Shown here in pieces: positions 17,685 through 25,530 of a stretch of 64,000 bases of DNA (position 1 is the stretch's first letter; the number at the start of each line of letters is the position of its first letter). The notes under the pieces are model-generated. The model was not told where the DNA came from. It did not search any database and was given only the letters and a program-made list of their open reading frames with translations. The stretch is taken from assembly GCA_964495935.1 (NCBI GenBank), contig CAZBXQ010000001.1, forward strand, positions 62,001-126,000. The letters are read 5' to 3'. A program made the position numbers and the translations under genes. This DNA is from JAJYSO01 sp964495935. Its GTDB lineage: Bacteria > Bacteroidota > Bacteroidia > Flavobacteriales > Flavobacteriaceae.

Positions 17685-18623
17685 TCAATAGCCCTTTTTG
17701 CGATTGACGGTATGCATAAGAGGTTCATCGTTTTTCATGGCTTGGTAATTGTGAAGAACATCTTTAACCGCCTTAAAAGGGTGTGTATTCCCGGCCGTAT
17801 GTGGGGTTATCATGATCTTGGGATGTTCCCAGAAAGGGTGTTCCTTCGGTAAAGGTTCCGGTTGAAAAACATCTAAAGCAGCACCCGACAAATGACCGGA
17901 GTCAATAGCTCGGATCAAATCTTTATCAATCAGTTCCTTTCCACGCCCGACATTAATTACGTAGGCTCCTTCGGGAAGTTGTTCAAAAACAGAAGTATTT
18001 AAAATCCCCGTGGTTTCATCGGTTAAAGGCAGAACACAAACGAGAACATCCGCCGTTTTTAAGAAATCTTCCCGTTGATCGTCTCCGTGGAAAGTGGCAA
18101 TATCGGGTAAATTTTTCTCATTTCTCGACCACCCACTTACTGAAAAGCCAACATTGAGCAATAATTTTGCAATACCCTGCCCGATAGCCCCAATCCCCAT
18201 GATTCCTACAGTTACGTCAGAAGCACTTTTATACGATCGTGGCCGCCAGTTCTTTTCGGTCTTGTATTGGGAATATAAAAATAGACGCCGGGTATGATTC
18301 AGGATCAGTCCCAGAACAAATTCGGCCATATCCTGCTGATGCTCTTTTTGAACGATTTTGGTCACCGTCACTCCTTCCGGCAAACTGGGATTTTGAAGAA
18401 TCGAACGCACTCCCGCCCCCAAAGAACCCACTACTTTTAAATTGGGGTAATGACTAAAAACATCCTCCTTGGGCAAAAAAGACAAGATAAATTCGGTTGC
18501 CTCCCGATCTGTATCCTCGGGATAAATCTCTACTTGAAACCCGGTATCATTTTCCCTGATTGCTTTGGCCCAGTTTTCTGCATATTCCCTGTTGGGACAA
18601 TCAATCACAATTTTTTTATTCAT
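17685..18623 (-). CDS. D-isomer-specific 2-hydroxyacid dehydrogenase (GhrA-like)
   Basis: A 312-residue NAD(P)-dependent dehydrogenase. The Rossmann motif GIMGIGAIGQGIAKLL is near residue 138. The catalytic Arg lies in the VGRGKELID region, the Glu in DVFQPEPLP, and the His in PHTAGNTHP near 270. The pattern, with a short C-terminus, resembles glyoxylate/hydroxypyruvate reductase A. The reaction is probably reduction of glyoxylate or hydroxypyruvate, but the substrate is not proven by sequence. It is read toward purB with about 145 bases between them, and purB has its own promoter. Confidence 0.83.
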   Translation of the reverse strand: MNKKIVIDCPNREYAENWAKAIRENDTGFQVEIYPEDTDREATEFILSFLPKEDVFSHYPNLKVVGSLGAGVRSILQNPSLPEGVTVTKIVQKEHQQDMAEFVLGLILNHTRRLFLYSQYKTEKNWRPRSYKSASDVTVGIMGIGAIGQGIAKLLLNVGFSVSGWSRNEKNLPDIATFHGDDQREDFLKTADVLVCVLPLTDETTGILNTSVFEQLPEGAYVINVGRGKELIDKDLIRAIDSGHLSGAALDVFQPEPLPKEHPFWEHPKIMITPHTAGNTHPFKAVKDVLHNYQAMKNDEPLMHTVNRKKGY

Positions 18624-18809
18624 GTTTTATTTTTAAATGAAGATAATAAAAACAGCCGTATTTCAGAGCGGGTCGGCAATTCTTTTTAGGCCTCTCATTT
18701 CCTTATTTTTCACTCCGACAAGAATATTGAGAACGGAAGTCTCGGCACGAGATTTAAACATCGTCTTACTATTTTTATTAAATTATACCCATAAACAAAA
18801 CACACGATC

Positions 18810-19238
18810 ATGAAAAAACCACTGATGACTACCCTACTCCTGCTTTTTGGGCTGTTTATATACGCCCAATCCCCCATAGGAACCTGGAAAACCATTGATG
18901 ACAATACCGGAAAAGAGAAATCCTATGTCAAAATCTATAAGACCAACAACGGAAAACTGGAAGGAAAAGTTGCAAAGATCCTAACTCCCGGCCATGAAAA
19001 CCGAAGGTGTACGGCATGTAAAGGCGATAAAAAGGATCAGCCTATCGTAGGCCTGGTGATTATTCGAGATCTGGAAAATCAAGGTGACGAATGGAAAAAC
19101 GGCTACATTTTAGATCCCGAAAACGGAAAAGAATATAAATGTAAAATGAGTTTACAAGACGAAAACACGCTGGATGTCCGTGGTTATATCGGATTCTCGT
19201 TAATTGGAAGGACACAGACCTGGCACCGGGTAGAATAA
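18810..19238 (+). CDS. DUF2147-family secreted protein
   Basis: A 142-residue exported protein. MKKPLMTTLLLLFGLFIYAQ is a signal peptide, followed by SPIGTWKTIDDNTGKEKSYV, the hallmark opening of the DUF2147 family (small periplasmic beta-rich proteins of unknown role). A Cys pair (RRCTACKGD, near residues 68-71) and a Cys near 111 are present. The C-terminus (GYIGFSLIGRTQTWHR) also matches the family. No operon partner. Followed by decayed sequence. Confidence 0.85.
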   Translation: MKKPLMTTLLLLFGLFIYAQSPIGTWKTIDDNTGKEKSYVKIYKTNNGKLEGKVAKILTPGHENRRCTACKGDKKDQPIVGLVIIRDLENQGDEWKNGYILDPENGKEYKCKMSLQDENTLDVRGYIGFSLIGRTQTWHRVE

Positions 19239-19300
19239 AAAACAAACTTCTCGATTTATCTTATCTCCATCCTTTTAAGCTGAAGAAAAGACGGAAAACA

Positions 19301-19517
19301 ATGAGGTGGTTTAAACTTTTAGGATTGAAGCGAAAAATAGAGATTATTGTTCCAGATGACGGCTTTTTTGTAGAGCATAGCCATAGCTACGGTCGAAAAA
19401 AAGACTAAATCTGGGGCAATAAGATCATTTTACAGCCCATTTTTGAAAGTTTAAATGACCTCAATATCACCATTGCCCATTCCAAGGCTTATAAAGGGAA
19501 ATTGTTGCCCTCTACGG
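19301..19517 (+). pseudogene. Broken small reading frame of unknown family
   Basis: ATG 19301 opens MRWFKLLGLKRKIEIIVPDD and stops at TAA 19406-19408. The same frame continues coherently (IWGNKIILQPIFESLNDLNI) to about 19517, so one nonsense codon seems to interrupt a formerly longer protein. I do not recognise the family. It abuts, in a different frame, the DnaE-like remnant. Both look like debris of a decayed locus. Confidence 0.4.
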
Positions 19518-19770
19518 AGCCCTAATCGCTCTTAAACGCACTCGAATCACCTCCGGAAAGTCCGTATGTTTCGGAACTTTCTACGACTACGATTTCCGTA
19601 TTTTTGACACCGTAAACTTCCCCGATACCGCTCAACGTTATCCGGTTCGCGGGAAAGGAATTTATAAATGCACAGGTCGCATAACCGGAGAAGTCGGGTA
19701 TTCCTCTCCTTCTGCCCAAGCCATTTATAAAATGGAGCTCAAATCTGACCCAGGATCTGACTCTACTTAA
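19495..19770 (+). pseudogene. Remnant of DNA polymerase III alpha (DnaE-type) C-terminus
   Basis: An open frame without a start codon encodes about 91 residues. It contains VALYGALIALKRTRITSGKS, FGTFYDYDFRIFDTVNFPD, YPVRGKGIYKCTGRITGEVG and YKMELKSDP. This pattern matches the C-terminal OB-like part of Bacteroidota DnaE-like polymerases (typically ...YFGTF-D-DTVHFP...YPF-GKG-Y...G-V-EEFG-Y...M-K). Nothing of the polymerase core is present, so it is a gene fragment. The intact gene must be elsewhere if the cell has it. Confidence 0.5.
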
Positions 19771-19798
19771 TTTTACACCATGGAAAACCCAGTGCAGG

Positions 19799-20074
19799 CT
19801 ATGCAATCACATCTGACAACTCTTCCTCCTTATCCGAAAAAATGGTGCTGGCAAAAGAGCAAACCGTTTCGATTTTCATATTCTTTTTTCTTGCCAGCTC
19901 GACCACTTCCATAACCAGTTTTTCTCCAATACCGTGCTCTCGATAATCGGGATATACATCTGTACCATCCAAAACGATGATATTACCCTCCTTATAAATA
20001 TAATCTACATGGCCGGCTTTTTCACCATCCACTTCAGCGATAAAGGATCCGCTTTCTATATTTTTAATCTTCAT
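19799..20074 (-). CDS. Small GNAT-type N-acetyltransferase (YjdJ/NATD1-like)
   Basis: A 91-residue protein of the mini-GNAT group. The acetyl-CoA-binding region is YPDYREHGIGEKLVMEVVELARKK (near residues 42-65), with the R-x-x-G-I-G/L-type turn. A preceding strand (NIIVLDGTDVYPDY) carries the conserved T-x-V-x-P/D pattern. The length equals that of typical members. The role in the cell is unknown; substrates of this subgroup are not well defined. It stands alone. Confidence 0.75.
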   Translation of the reverse strand: MKIKNIESGSFIAEVDGEKAGHVDYIYKEGNIIVLDGTDVYPDYREHGIGEKLVMEVVELARKKNMKIETVCSFASTIFSDKEEELSDVIA

Positions 20075-20259
20075 AATAGTACGTTTTTATGGTTTTACAA
20101 TTCAATCATTTAATCCGGATTATTCACAAATAAATCAGCTTTCAACCGCTTCCCCCTATCCATCAAATAAAATGCATCGGTTCATTCCGGCTTTTAGCCC
20201 TCCGGATTTGAGCTTTCAAGATAGGTTTAAACCATTCATTATAAACAGCTTACCGAGTT

Positions 20260-20667
20260 TTACGAATTTTTCGAGATGAATTCACTCTCAATATCAATAT
20301 CCCCCAATAGAATACGATGTACGGGACATTTTTTTGAAATTTCAAAAATACGCCTCCGCTGCTCGTCATCCAGATTTCCTTTAATTTCTACTTTCTTATA
20401 AAAAGTGGTCAATCCTTCCTTTCTATCCCGCTTAAACTCCACACTGACTTTGGCTTCTTCCATCGGCCACTCTTTGCGATCGGCATACATCTTCATGGTA
20501 ATGCTACTACACGAAGCCAAGGAAGCAGCCAATAGTTCTGTAGGCGTCCCTCCGGAATCACGCCCGCCATCCTCAAAAGATTCGTCGGCGATAAGAATAT
20601 GATCAGACCCGGTCCTGATCTCAGTTTTAAATCGCTCCCTTTGAGTTGTTGCAACTGCCTTTGTCAT
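20260..20667 (-). CDS. OsmC/Ohr-family protein
   Basis: A 135-residue protein of the OsmC-like hydroperoxide reductase fold. The first redox cysteine is in LLAASLASCSSITMKMYADRK near residue 53 and the second in SKKCPVHRIL near residue 115. This YhfA-type OsmC subfamily is proposed to reduce organic hydroperoxides using thiol cofactors. The distance between the cysteines fits the subfamily. A TAGCTTTG -7 element lies about 33 bases upstream of ATG. Confidence 0.88.
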   Translation of the reverse strand: MTKAVATTQRERFKTEIRTGSDHILIADESFEDGGRDSGGTPTELLAASLASCSSITMKMYADRKEWPMEEAKVSVEFKRDRKEGLTTFYKKVEIKGNLDDEQRRRIFEISKKCPVHRILLGDIDIESEFISKNS

Positions 20668-20699
20668 ATTGGTTATTAGTCTTTTTGATCAATGCTTAA

Positions 20700-20707
20700 C
20701 AAAGCTA
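20700..20707 (-). promoter_or_regulatory. -7 element for the OsmC-family gene (TAGCTTTG)
   Basis: A minus-strand perfect TAnnTTTG, about 33 bases upstream of the ATG at 20667. A TTG is present upstream, but at only 14 bases spacing, so the -33 is unclear. Confidence 0.55.
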
Positions 20708-20756
20708 CCGTTTTTAATCCTCAAGCACCTTATTTTTAAACTAATATTAGGATTAC

Positions 20757-23111
20757 TTAAATCCGGAGTTTTATACCGGCAAGAAAATTAATCCCCGCCT
20801 GTGGATAATAAGAAGCTCCATATCCCGGTGCATAAGTTCCATTGGAACTATACTTTTCATTAAAGATATTGTTGAGCAGTCCCGTAAAAATCACTTCCTT
20901 AAATAACGGAGCTTTTTTCCAATGATACTGAACGTTGAGATCGCTCGTAAAATAACTGTCCAACCGCGAGGCTTCGGCGTCCAGATTGCTCATATACTGC
21001 TTTCCTACATATTTGGACAAAAAATTAATGGTCAATCCCTGAACCGGTGTATAGCGGAGCTGATTCCCAAAAATAACTGATGGAGAAAAAGAGATTTCGG
21101 TATCGCCATAATCGATAATTTCTCCGTTCTTATCAGCATGAAAATCCTGATTTCGATTCCGGCTCAATGTCAGGTTGGGGGATATCTCCCATTTGGAATG
21201 GAGTTTAATATGAGTTTCTATTTCCAGCCCCAGACGATAGCTGCGGCCGCTATTTTTACGTAAGGCACGGCCTTCCGGATCAATCTCTCCCGTCAGGACC
21301 AACTGGTTGTGATAATCCATATAATAGAGATTGGCATTCCATTCAAAATTTTGAGCCTGATGACGCCATCCCAATTCCCAATCGTTGAGTTGTTCTGCTT
21401 TTGGATATTCACCATTCCAGGAATCATTCAATACCAGCGCCTTATAATCTGATCGATTGGGTTCACGATTAGCTCTTGCATAAGAGAAATACAGTTGATT
21501 CTGCAAATTTATTCTATAGTTGAGCCCTGCCTTCGGGTTAAAGAAGAAGAAATCATCGTTGACGTCAAAATCCCGGAGTTCATAGGGTCCATACACTTTA
21601 TAGCGAATCCCACGCCCCTGAAGATCTCCAAAAAAAGACAGCTCATCACTGATTTTCCAAGTTGCTTTTAGATACAAACTGTAGTCTCGTTTATCGGCTT
21701 TGTTATCGTAATAATGGTCATAATCAGCTTGATCAGGAAAGGCTTCTGCCCAGATCACTTTTCCATAATGATCGCCCCAATACCGATTCCACCCGCCTCC
21801 AATCACGGTCTTGAGTTTTTCGGAAGAATACGTCCAATCAAAAACGGTTCCCATAAAATGATTATCAAGCCATTTCTGATTGATCAAATCTGAAGGAGCA
21901 GATGGATCAACCCCCGATAATCCGTATTCCTCAAAATTGACCCCTTGATGATAGCTTTCATAATATCCCCGGCCATAAGTATAATGAAGGGTCAGGTTGG
22001 AAGACCAATGGGAATCATACCGTTGATTCCACAAGAGCTGCAAATGATCCTGTTTATAATTATCGGTTTGGTTTTCATAAAATTGTTCTTTTCCCGCCTT
22101 ATCGATATACATTCCGGCAGGATTATAACGCCGATTCTCTTGCAGCTGTTCTTTCGAAATCCCATAATAGGCCTGATAAGTTTGTTCAGCACCTCCAAAA
22201 CTCAAAGCTTTTAACAAGGTATTTCCATACTGGTAACCGGCTTGAAACATATAGGATTTCAAATCTGAAAAGGCCCGGTCGCGGTATCCGTCGCTTTTGG
22301 AAAGCCCCACGCTTCCCGTCAGGGAAAACCGATCCTTAAGCAATCCCGTATCAAATTTCAAATGATGCTTGTGGGTATTAAAAGAGCCATAGGTATTGGT
22401 AAGTTCCAATCCCGGTTTTTCATTTAAAGATGGTGTTAAGATATTGAGGCTGGCTCCAAAAGCACCGGCCCCGTTGGTCGAGGTTCCAACTCCTCGTTGC
22501 AACTGCAGATTTTCCACAGAGGAGGTGAAATCTCCGAGATTGACCCAAAACACACCCTGACTTTCGCCGTCGTTCAGCGGCACTCCGTTAATGGTCGTAT
22601 TGATTCGGGAGCCATCGCTTCCTCGCACACGCAAACCCGTATAACCAATTCCCGCACCGGCATCACTGGTCGTTACCACCGACGGCATAAAATTCATCAA
22701 TATCGGGATATCTTGCCCCAAGTTGCGTTCCTCGATCTCCTTATTTTCAAGATTGCTATAACTAATCGGAGAATCGGCATCGACCCGGTATGCGGTAATA
22801 AAAATGGCACTCAAATCCTCACTGATGTCGGTAAGATCTACGTCTAACCTTTGATCTTCCGTCAATTCCACCGTTACTTTTTTCTGAAGTCCGTATTTAA
22901 AAATCACTTCATATTTCCCCGTTGGTAGCTGAAGCTCATAATATCCGTTTGAATTGGTGTAAGTCTCTTTGTTAAGCTTTGGAACATACACCTGTACATC
23001 GGGAATAAATTCATGAAATTGCGATACTTTCCCAGACAGAGAAACAGTTTGAGAAAATCCTTGCATCCATAACAGCAAGGCAAGAATACTAAAAAAGAAT
23101 ACTCGTTTCAT
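20757..23111 (-). CDS. TonB-dependent receptor, predicted thiamine/thiamine-derivative importer
   Basis: A 784-residue outer-membrane receptor. ATG 23111 begins the signal peptide MKRVFFFSILALLLWMQGFSQ; an upstream in-frame extension runs into the riboswitch and is rejected. After the signal peptide comes a carboxypeptidase-regulatory-like beta domain (SLSGKVSQFHEFIPDVQVYV, near 25-100). Then a plug domain (NTTINGVPLNDGESQGV near 170-190) and a 22-strand-type beta-barrel end in FLAGIKLRI. The gene is directly controlled by a TPP riboswitch with its own terminator, so thiamine or a derivative is the likely ligand, brought into the periplasm using TonB energy. No thi biosynthetic genes are adjacent. 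Confidence 0.92.
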   Translation of the reverse strand: MKRVFFFSILALLLWMQGFSQTVSLSGKVSQFHEFIPDVQVYVPKLNKETYTNSNGYYELQLPTGKYEVIFKYGLQKKVTVELTEDQRLDVDLTDISEDLSAIFITAYRVDADSPISYSNLENKEIEERNLGQDIPILMNFMPSVVTTSDAGAGIGYTGLRVRGSDGSRINTTINGVPLNDGESQGVFWVNLGDFTSSVENLQLQRGVGTSTNGAGAFGASLNILTPSLNEKPGLELTNTYGSFNTHKHHLKFDTGLLKDRFSLTGSVGLSKSDGYRDRAFSDLKSYMFQAGYQYGNTLLKALSFGGAEQTYQAYYGISKEQLQENRRYNPAGMYIDKAGKEQFYENQTDNYKQDHLQLLWNQRYDSHWSSNLTLHYTYGRGYYESYHQGVNFEEYGLSGVDPSAPSDLINQKWLDNHFMGTVFDWTYSSEKLKTVIGGGWNRYWGDHYGKVIWAEAFPDQADYDHYYDNKADKRDYSLYLKATWKISDELSFFGDLQGRGIRYKVYGPYELRDFDVNDDFFFFNPKAGLNYRINLQNQLYFSYARANREPNRSDYKALVLNDSWNGEYPKAEQLNDWELGWRHQAQNFEWNANLYYMDYHNQLVLTGEIDPEGRALRKNSGRSYRLGLEIETHIKLHSKWEISPNLTLSRNRNQDFHADKNGEIIDYGDTEISFSPSVIFGNQLRYTPVQGLTINFLSKYVGKQYMSNLDAEASRLDSYFTSDLNVQYHWKKAPLFKEVIFTGLLNNIFNEKYSSNGTYAPGYGASYYPQAGINFLAGIKLRI

Positions 23112-23167
23112 TCGTAAACGTTTTATACGAATAAAAGGGGCGGTTATTCCGGTTATTAATTTGATAA

Positions 23168-23210
23168 ATAAAAAAATCCTGCAAAAATCTAAAGAGGTTT
23201 TTGCAGGATT
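23168..23210 (-). terminator. Riboswitch-controlled intrinsic terminator
   Basis: On the minus strand AATCCTGCAAAAA (23210-23198) pairs perfectly over 13 bp with TTTTTGCAGGATT (23187-23175) and is followed by a T-run. It lies between the TPP aptamer and the receptor gene, so it is the expression platform. Confidence 0.93.
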
Positions 23211-23233
23211 CCCAGAAAGCATAAAAGCCTTCA

Positions 23234-23310
23234 TTTTCCCTTGGCGGCATAACCCGCCCAGGTTCATTGGGTGTAATCTCAGCCTCGAGCTATTCGAGGC
23301 ACCCCTTGAG
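23234..23310 (-). promoter_or_regulatory. TPP riboswitch aptamer (THI element)
   Basis: The minus strand reads, in order, AAGGGGTGCC, a variable hairpin TCGAATAGCTCGA, then GGCTGAGA, ACCCAATGAACCTG, GGGTTATGCCGCC and AAGGGAA. These are the conserved P2-P5 segments of the thiamine pyrophosphate aptamer. It is followed by a strong terminator and the TonB-dependent receptor. TPP binding should favour termination and shut off uptake. Confidence 0.95.
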
Positions 23311-23318
23311 ATAAAGTA

Positions 23319-23326
23319 CAAACTTA
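23319..23326 (-). promoter_or_regulatory. -7 element driving the TPP riboswitch leader (TAAGTTTG)
   Basis: A minus-strand TAAGTTTG, a perfect TAnnTTTG, ends nine bases before the aptamer. Transcription would start close to 23312, right at the aptamer's 5' side. Confidence 0.7.
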
Positions 23327-23480
23327 TTACTTTTTGAGTATAAAAAAAACGAACGAGCCGTAAATGCTCTCTTTTTTTAAAATTCAAGAGGCTTTATCAA
23401 TTTACTTAACGGACATCCATTACCATAAAAGCACCTATCACATGATATTCCCATTATGGATTACAATTGGGTAAAAATAA

Positions 23481-23570
23481 ATGGGGCCAACCCCAACCGG
23501 AAGCCAATGTGAGTAACCCATAGCAAACGTTGTACAGCTATGGATAAAGGCAAGATAACAGCGGGGCCCC
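23481..23570. repeat. Cluster of palindromes resembling an IS200/RAYT-type element relic
   Basis: CCATAGC (23518-23524) pairs with GCTATGG (23537-23543) around AAACGTTGTACA. It is flanked by GGGGCCAACCCC (23483-23494) and CGGGGCCCC (near 23560). In many Bacteroidota, similar hairpin strings accompany IS200-like transposase genes. No transposase is left here. Confidence 0.3.
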
Positions 23571-24155
23571 AAAGGGATACAACTTCATTCTTTCTTTAAA
23601 GAGTTTACCTATAGTGCTTGTCTTTGAGATTCCCGAATAAGATTGGAATTCATCAAACCTTCGAGAGAAAAGTCGTTGAAAAGCAGGATCGCTGTTGTTC
23701 CATAGAGCGATGTAAAAGATTAAATGACTTCATTTCATAAGCACGCAAAATTAAAAGTTTGTCTATTTTCTACACTGCTGACCATTTTTTCTACAGCCTG
23801 ATCTCTTTATCTCGGGATACGGTCTATTCCAAAGTATTTAATTATACTAAATATTTTAGGATTTTCAACACCTCAATTCCTATGTAAAATCTTAGGTAGC
23901 CCGTGCCATACAGCCTCATTTCATCCCCTTTGATTCCTTCGTATGTGCATTTTAGAACTGTCTTTAGCAGCTTATGTAAAGCTCAAAACATCCTCGAATC
24001 ATCTGTCTCTCAACCTAAAAAGTATTTATATATCAAACAAATTACAAAATATCTATCTTTAATTTCAGTTTTATTTCCTAAATTCATAAAAAACTTGGCA
24101 AAGTTCAGACGGCGCAACATTTGTTAAATTACGGATAAATTTTTCTTCCGAAAAT

Positions 24156-24205
24156 CATTTTCCATAGTTCGCAGATTAGCTGTTTACATGGAAAATGGCA
24201 TTTTT
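24156..24205 (+). promoter_or_regulatory. 10-bp inverted repeat before the RND operon (possible attenuator or operator)
   Basis: CATTTTCCAT (24156-24165) and ATGGAAAATG (24188-24197) are perfectly complementary across 22 bases. The right arm is followed by GCATTTTTT, like an intrinsic terminator. It lies about 45 bases upstream of the adaptor gene ATG. Confidence 0.45.
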
Positions 24206-24249
24206 TATGTACCATTGTCATCTCTCAAAAAACTGAACCTTTAAAGAAC

Positions 24250-25494
24250 ATGAAAAAGAAATTACCCAAACTCATTGGTCTGTTGGTTTTCGTAGGGTTA
24301 GGACTCAGTCTTTCTTCCATAAAAAGCTGCTTCCTCTTTGAAAAGAAAAAAGCCCCCGATAACGCCATAGCCTTACCGGTTTATGAAGTCGATACTTCGA
24401 CCATTGTGATCAACACCAATTTTCTGGGAACCGTAGAAGGAAAATTCGACGTCGAGATCAGGCCTCAGGTTGAAGGGGAGCTCCAGCAAGCTTATGTTGA
24501 TGAAGGAGATTATGTAGAAAAGGGACAACGCCTTTTTAAAATTGATCCACGAGAATACGAAGAGGACCTTAACCGTGCCAAGGCTAAAGAAAATGTAGAA
24601 CGCGCCAAATTAAATAATGCTCGAACCGAGGTCGAGCGGCTTCGCCCATTAGTCGAGAATAAAGTCATGGCTCCGGTACGTCTGGAAACTGAAAAATCAA
24701 ACTACATGGTTGCAGAAGCCAACTTAAAACAAGCTTCTGCCGAAGTTGCCAATGCCCAGATCGAACTGGGATATACCACCATTAAAGCTCCGGTAAGCGG
24801 ATATATTGGTCGAATTCGAAAACGAATCGGAAACCTGGTAAAACCGGGAGACCCCGATCCCATCACTGTCCTTACCGGCGTAGATGAAATATATGTCTAT
24901 TTTTCGGTCAATGAATCGGAGTTCTCCAAATTACAAGAAACCGATCCTTCTGTTAAAGATACCGTTTCCAAAGACCGAAGAAGAGAAATCGGGCAAAAGG
25001 TTTCCCTGATTTTACCAGATGGAACGCGCTACCGGGAAGACGGATTTATCGATGCCACTTCGGGACAAGTCAATAAAACTACCGGAACCGTAACCTTGCG
25101 AGCCTCTTTCCCGAACAATGACAATATCTTGCGCTCGGGAAATACGGTCACCGTAGTACGGCACGACACCAAAAAAGGACGTGTTCTTATTCCGCGAAAA
25201 GCAACATTTGAACTCCAAGCCAAAACTTTTGTACAAAAGGTCACCAAAGACAGCTTAGTGAAACGACAACTGATAGAAATCGAAATGGAAGCACCCAATA
25301 ATCAATATATTGTTTCGGCAGGATTAAAAAATGGCGACCGAATTCTCGTAGAAGGGCTCGACAAGGTATCAGACAGCACAAAAATTCGTGCACTACCTTA
25401 TAAACCCGATACGCTTATCGCCCCCGGAAGTAATTCCAAAATCCCCATTGATACCAGTTCCAACAGTGTGGACACCCTCACTCAAACAAAATAA
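24250..25494 (+). CDS. RND efflux periplasmic adaptor (membrane fusion protein)
   Basis: A 414-residue MexA/AcrA-type adaptor bridging the inner-membrane pump and outer-membrane channel. An N-terminal hydrophobic segment (LIGLLVFVGLGLSLSSI) anchors or exports it. A split lipoyl domain is seen as IRPQVEGELQQAYVDEGDYV (near residues 73-95) and TIKAPVSGYIGRIRKRIGNLV (near 180-200), with a coiled-coil hairpin of about 65 residues between. Beta-barrel and membrane-proximal domains follow. The C-terminal tail is Ser/Thr/Pro-rich. It is the first gene of a three-gene efflux operon, 36 bases before the pump gene. Confidence 0.92.
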   Translation: MKKKLPKLIGLLVFVGLGLSLSSIKSCFLFEKKKAPDNAIALPVYEVDTSTIVINTNFLGTVEGKFDVEIRPQVEGELQQAYVDEGDYVEKGQRLFKIDPREYEEDLNRAKAKENVERAKLNNARTEVERLRPLVENKVMAPVRLETEKSNYMVAEANLKQASAEVANAQIELGYTTIKAPVSGYIGRIRKRIGNLVKPGDPDPITVLTGVDEIYVYFSVNESEFSKLQETDPSVKDTVSKDRRREIGQKVSLILPDGTRYREDGFIDATSGQVNKTTGTVTLRASFPNNDNILRSGNTVTVVRHDTKKGRVLIPRKATFELQAKTFVQKVTKDSLVKRQLIEIEMEAPNNQYIVSAGLKNGDRILVEGLDKVSDSTKIRALPYKPDTLIAPGSNSKIPIDTSSNSVDTLTQTK

Positions 25495-25530
25495 AAATAA
25501 CAATAGTCAGCCTCCTAATTTAGTTAGTTC

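Larger units (their letters stand above)
23327..24249. other. Long intergenic region with palindromic relics, no supported gene
   Basis: About 900 bases between the TPP-controlled receptor and the efflux operon. It contains the palindrome cluster at 23481-23570 and a 10-bp inverted repeat at 24156-24197. A 74-codon plus-strand frame (23903-24127) has no recognisable motif and is not called. Confidence 0.5.

Noticed and set aside
23112..23387. Upstream extension of the TonB-dependent receptor frame to 23387
   Set aside because: The extension runs through the terminator and TPP aptamer. The true signal peptide begins at 23111.
23903..24127. A 74-codon plus-strand frame before the efflux operon
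   Set aside because: No motif, unusual composition and no start context; not called as a gene.
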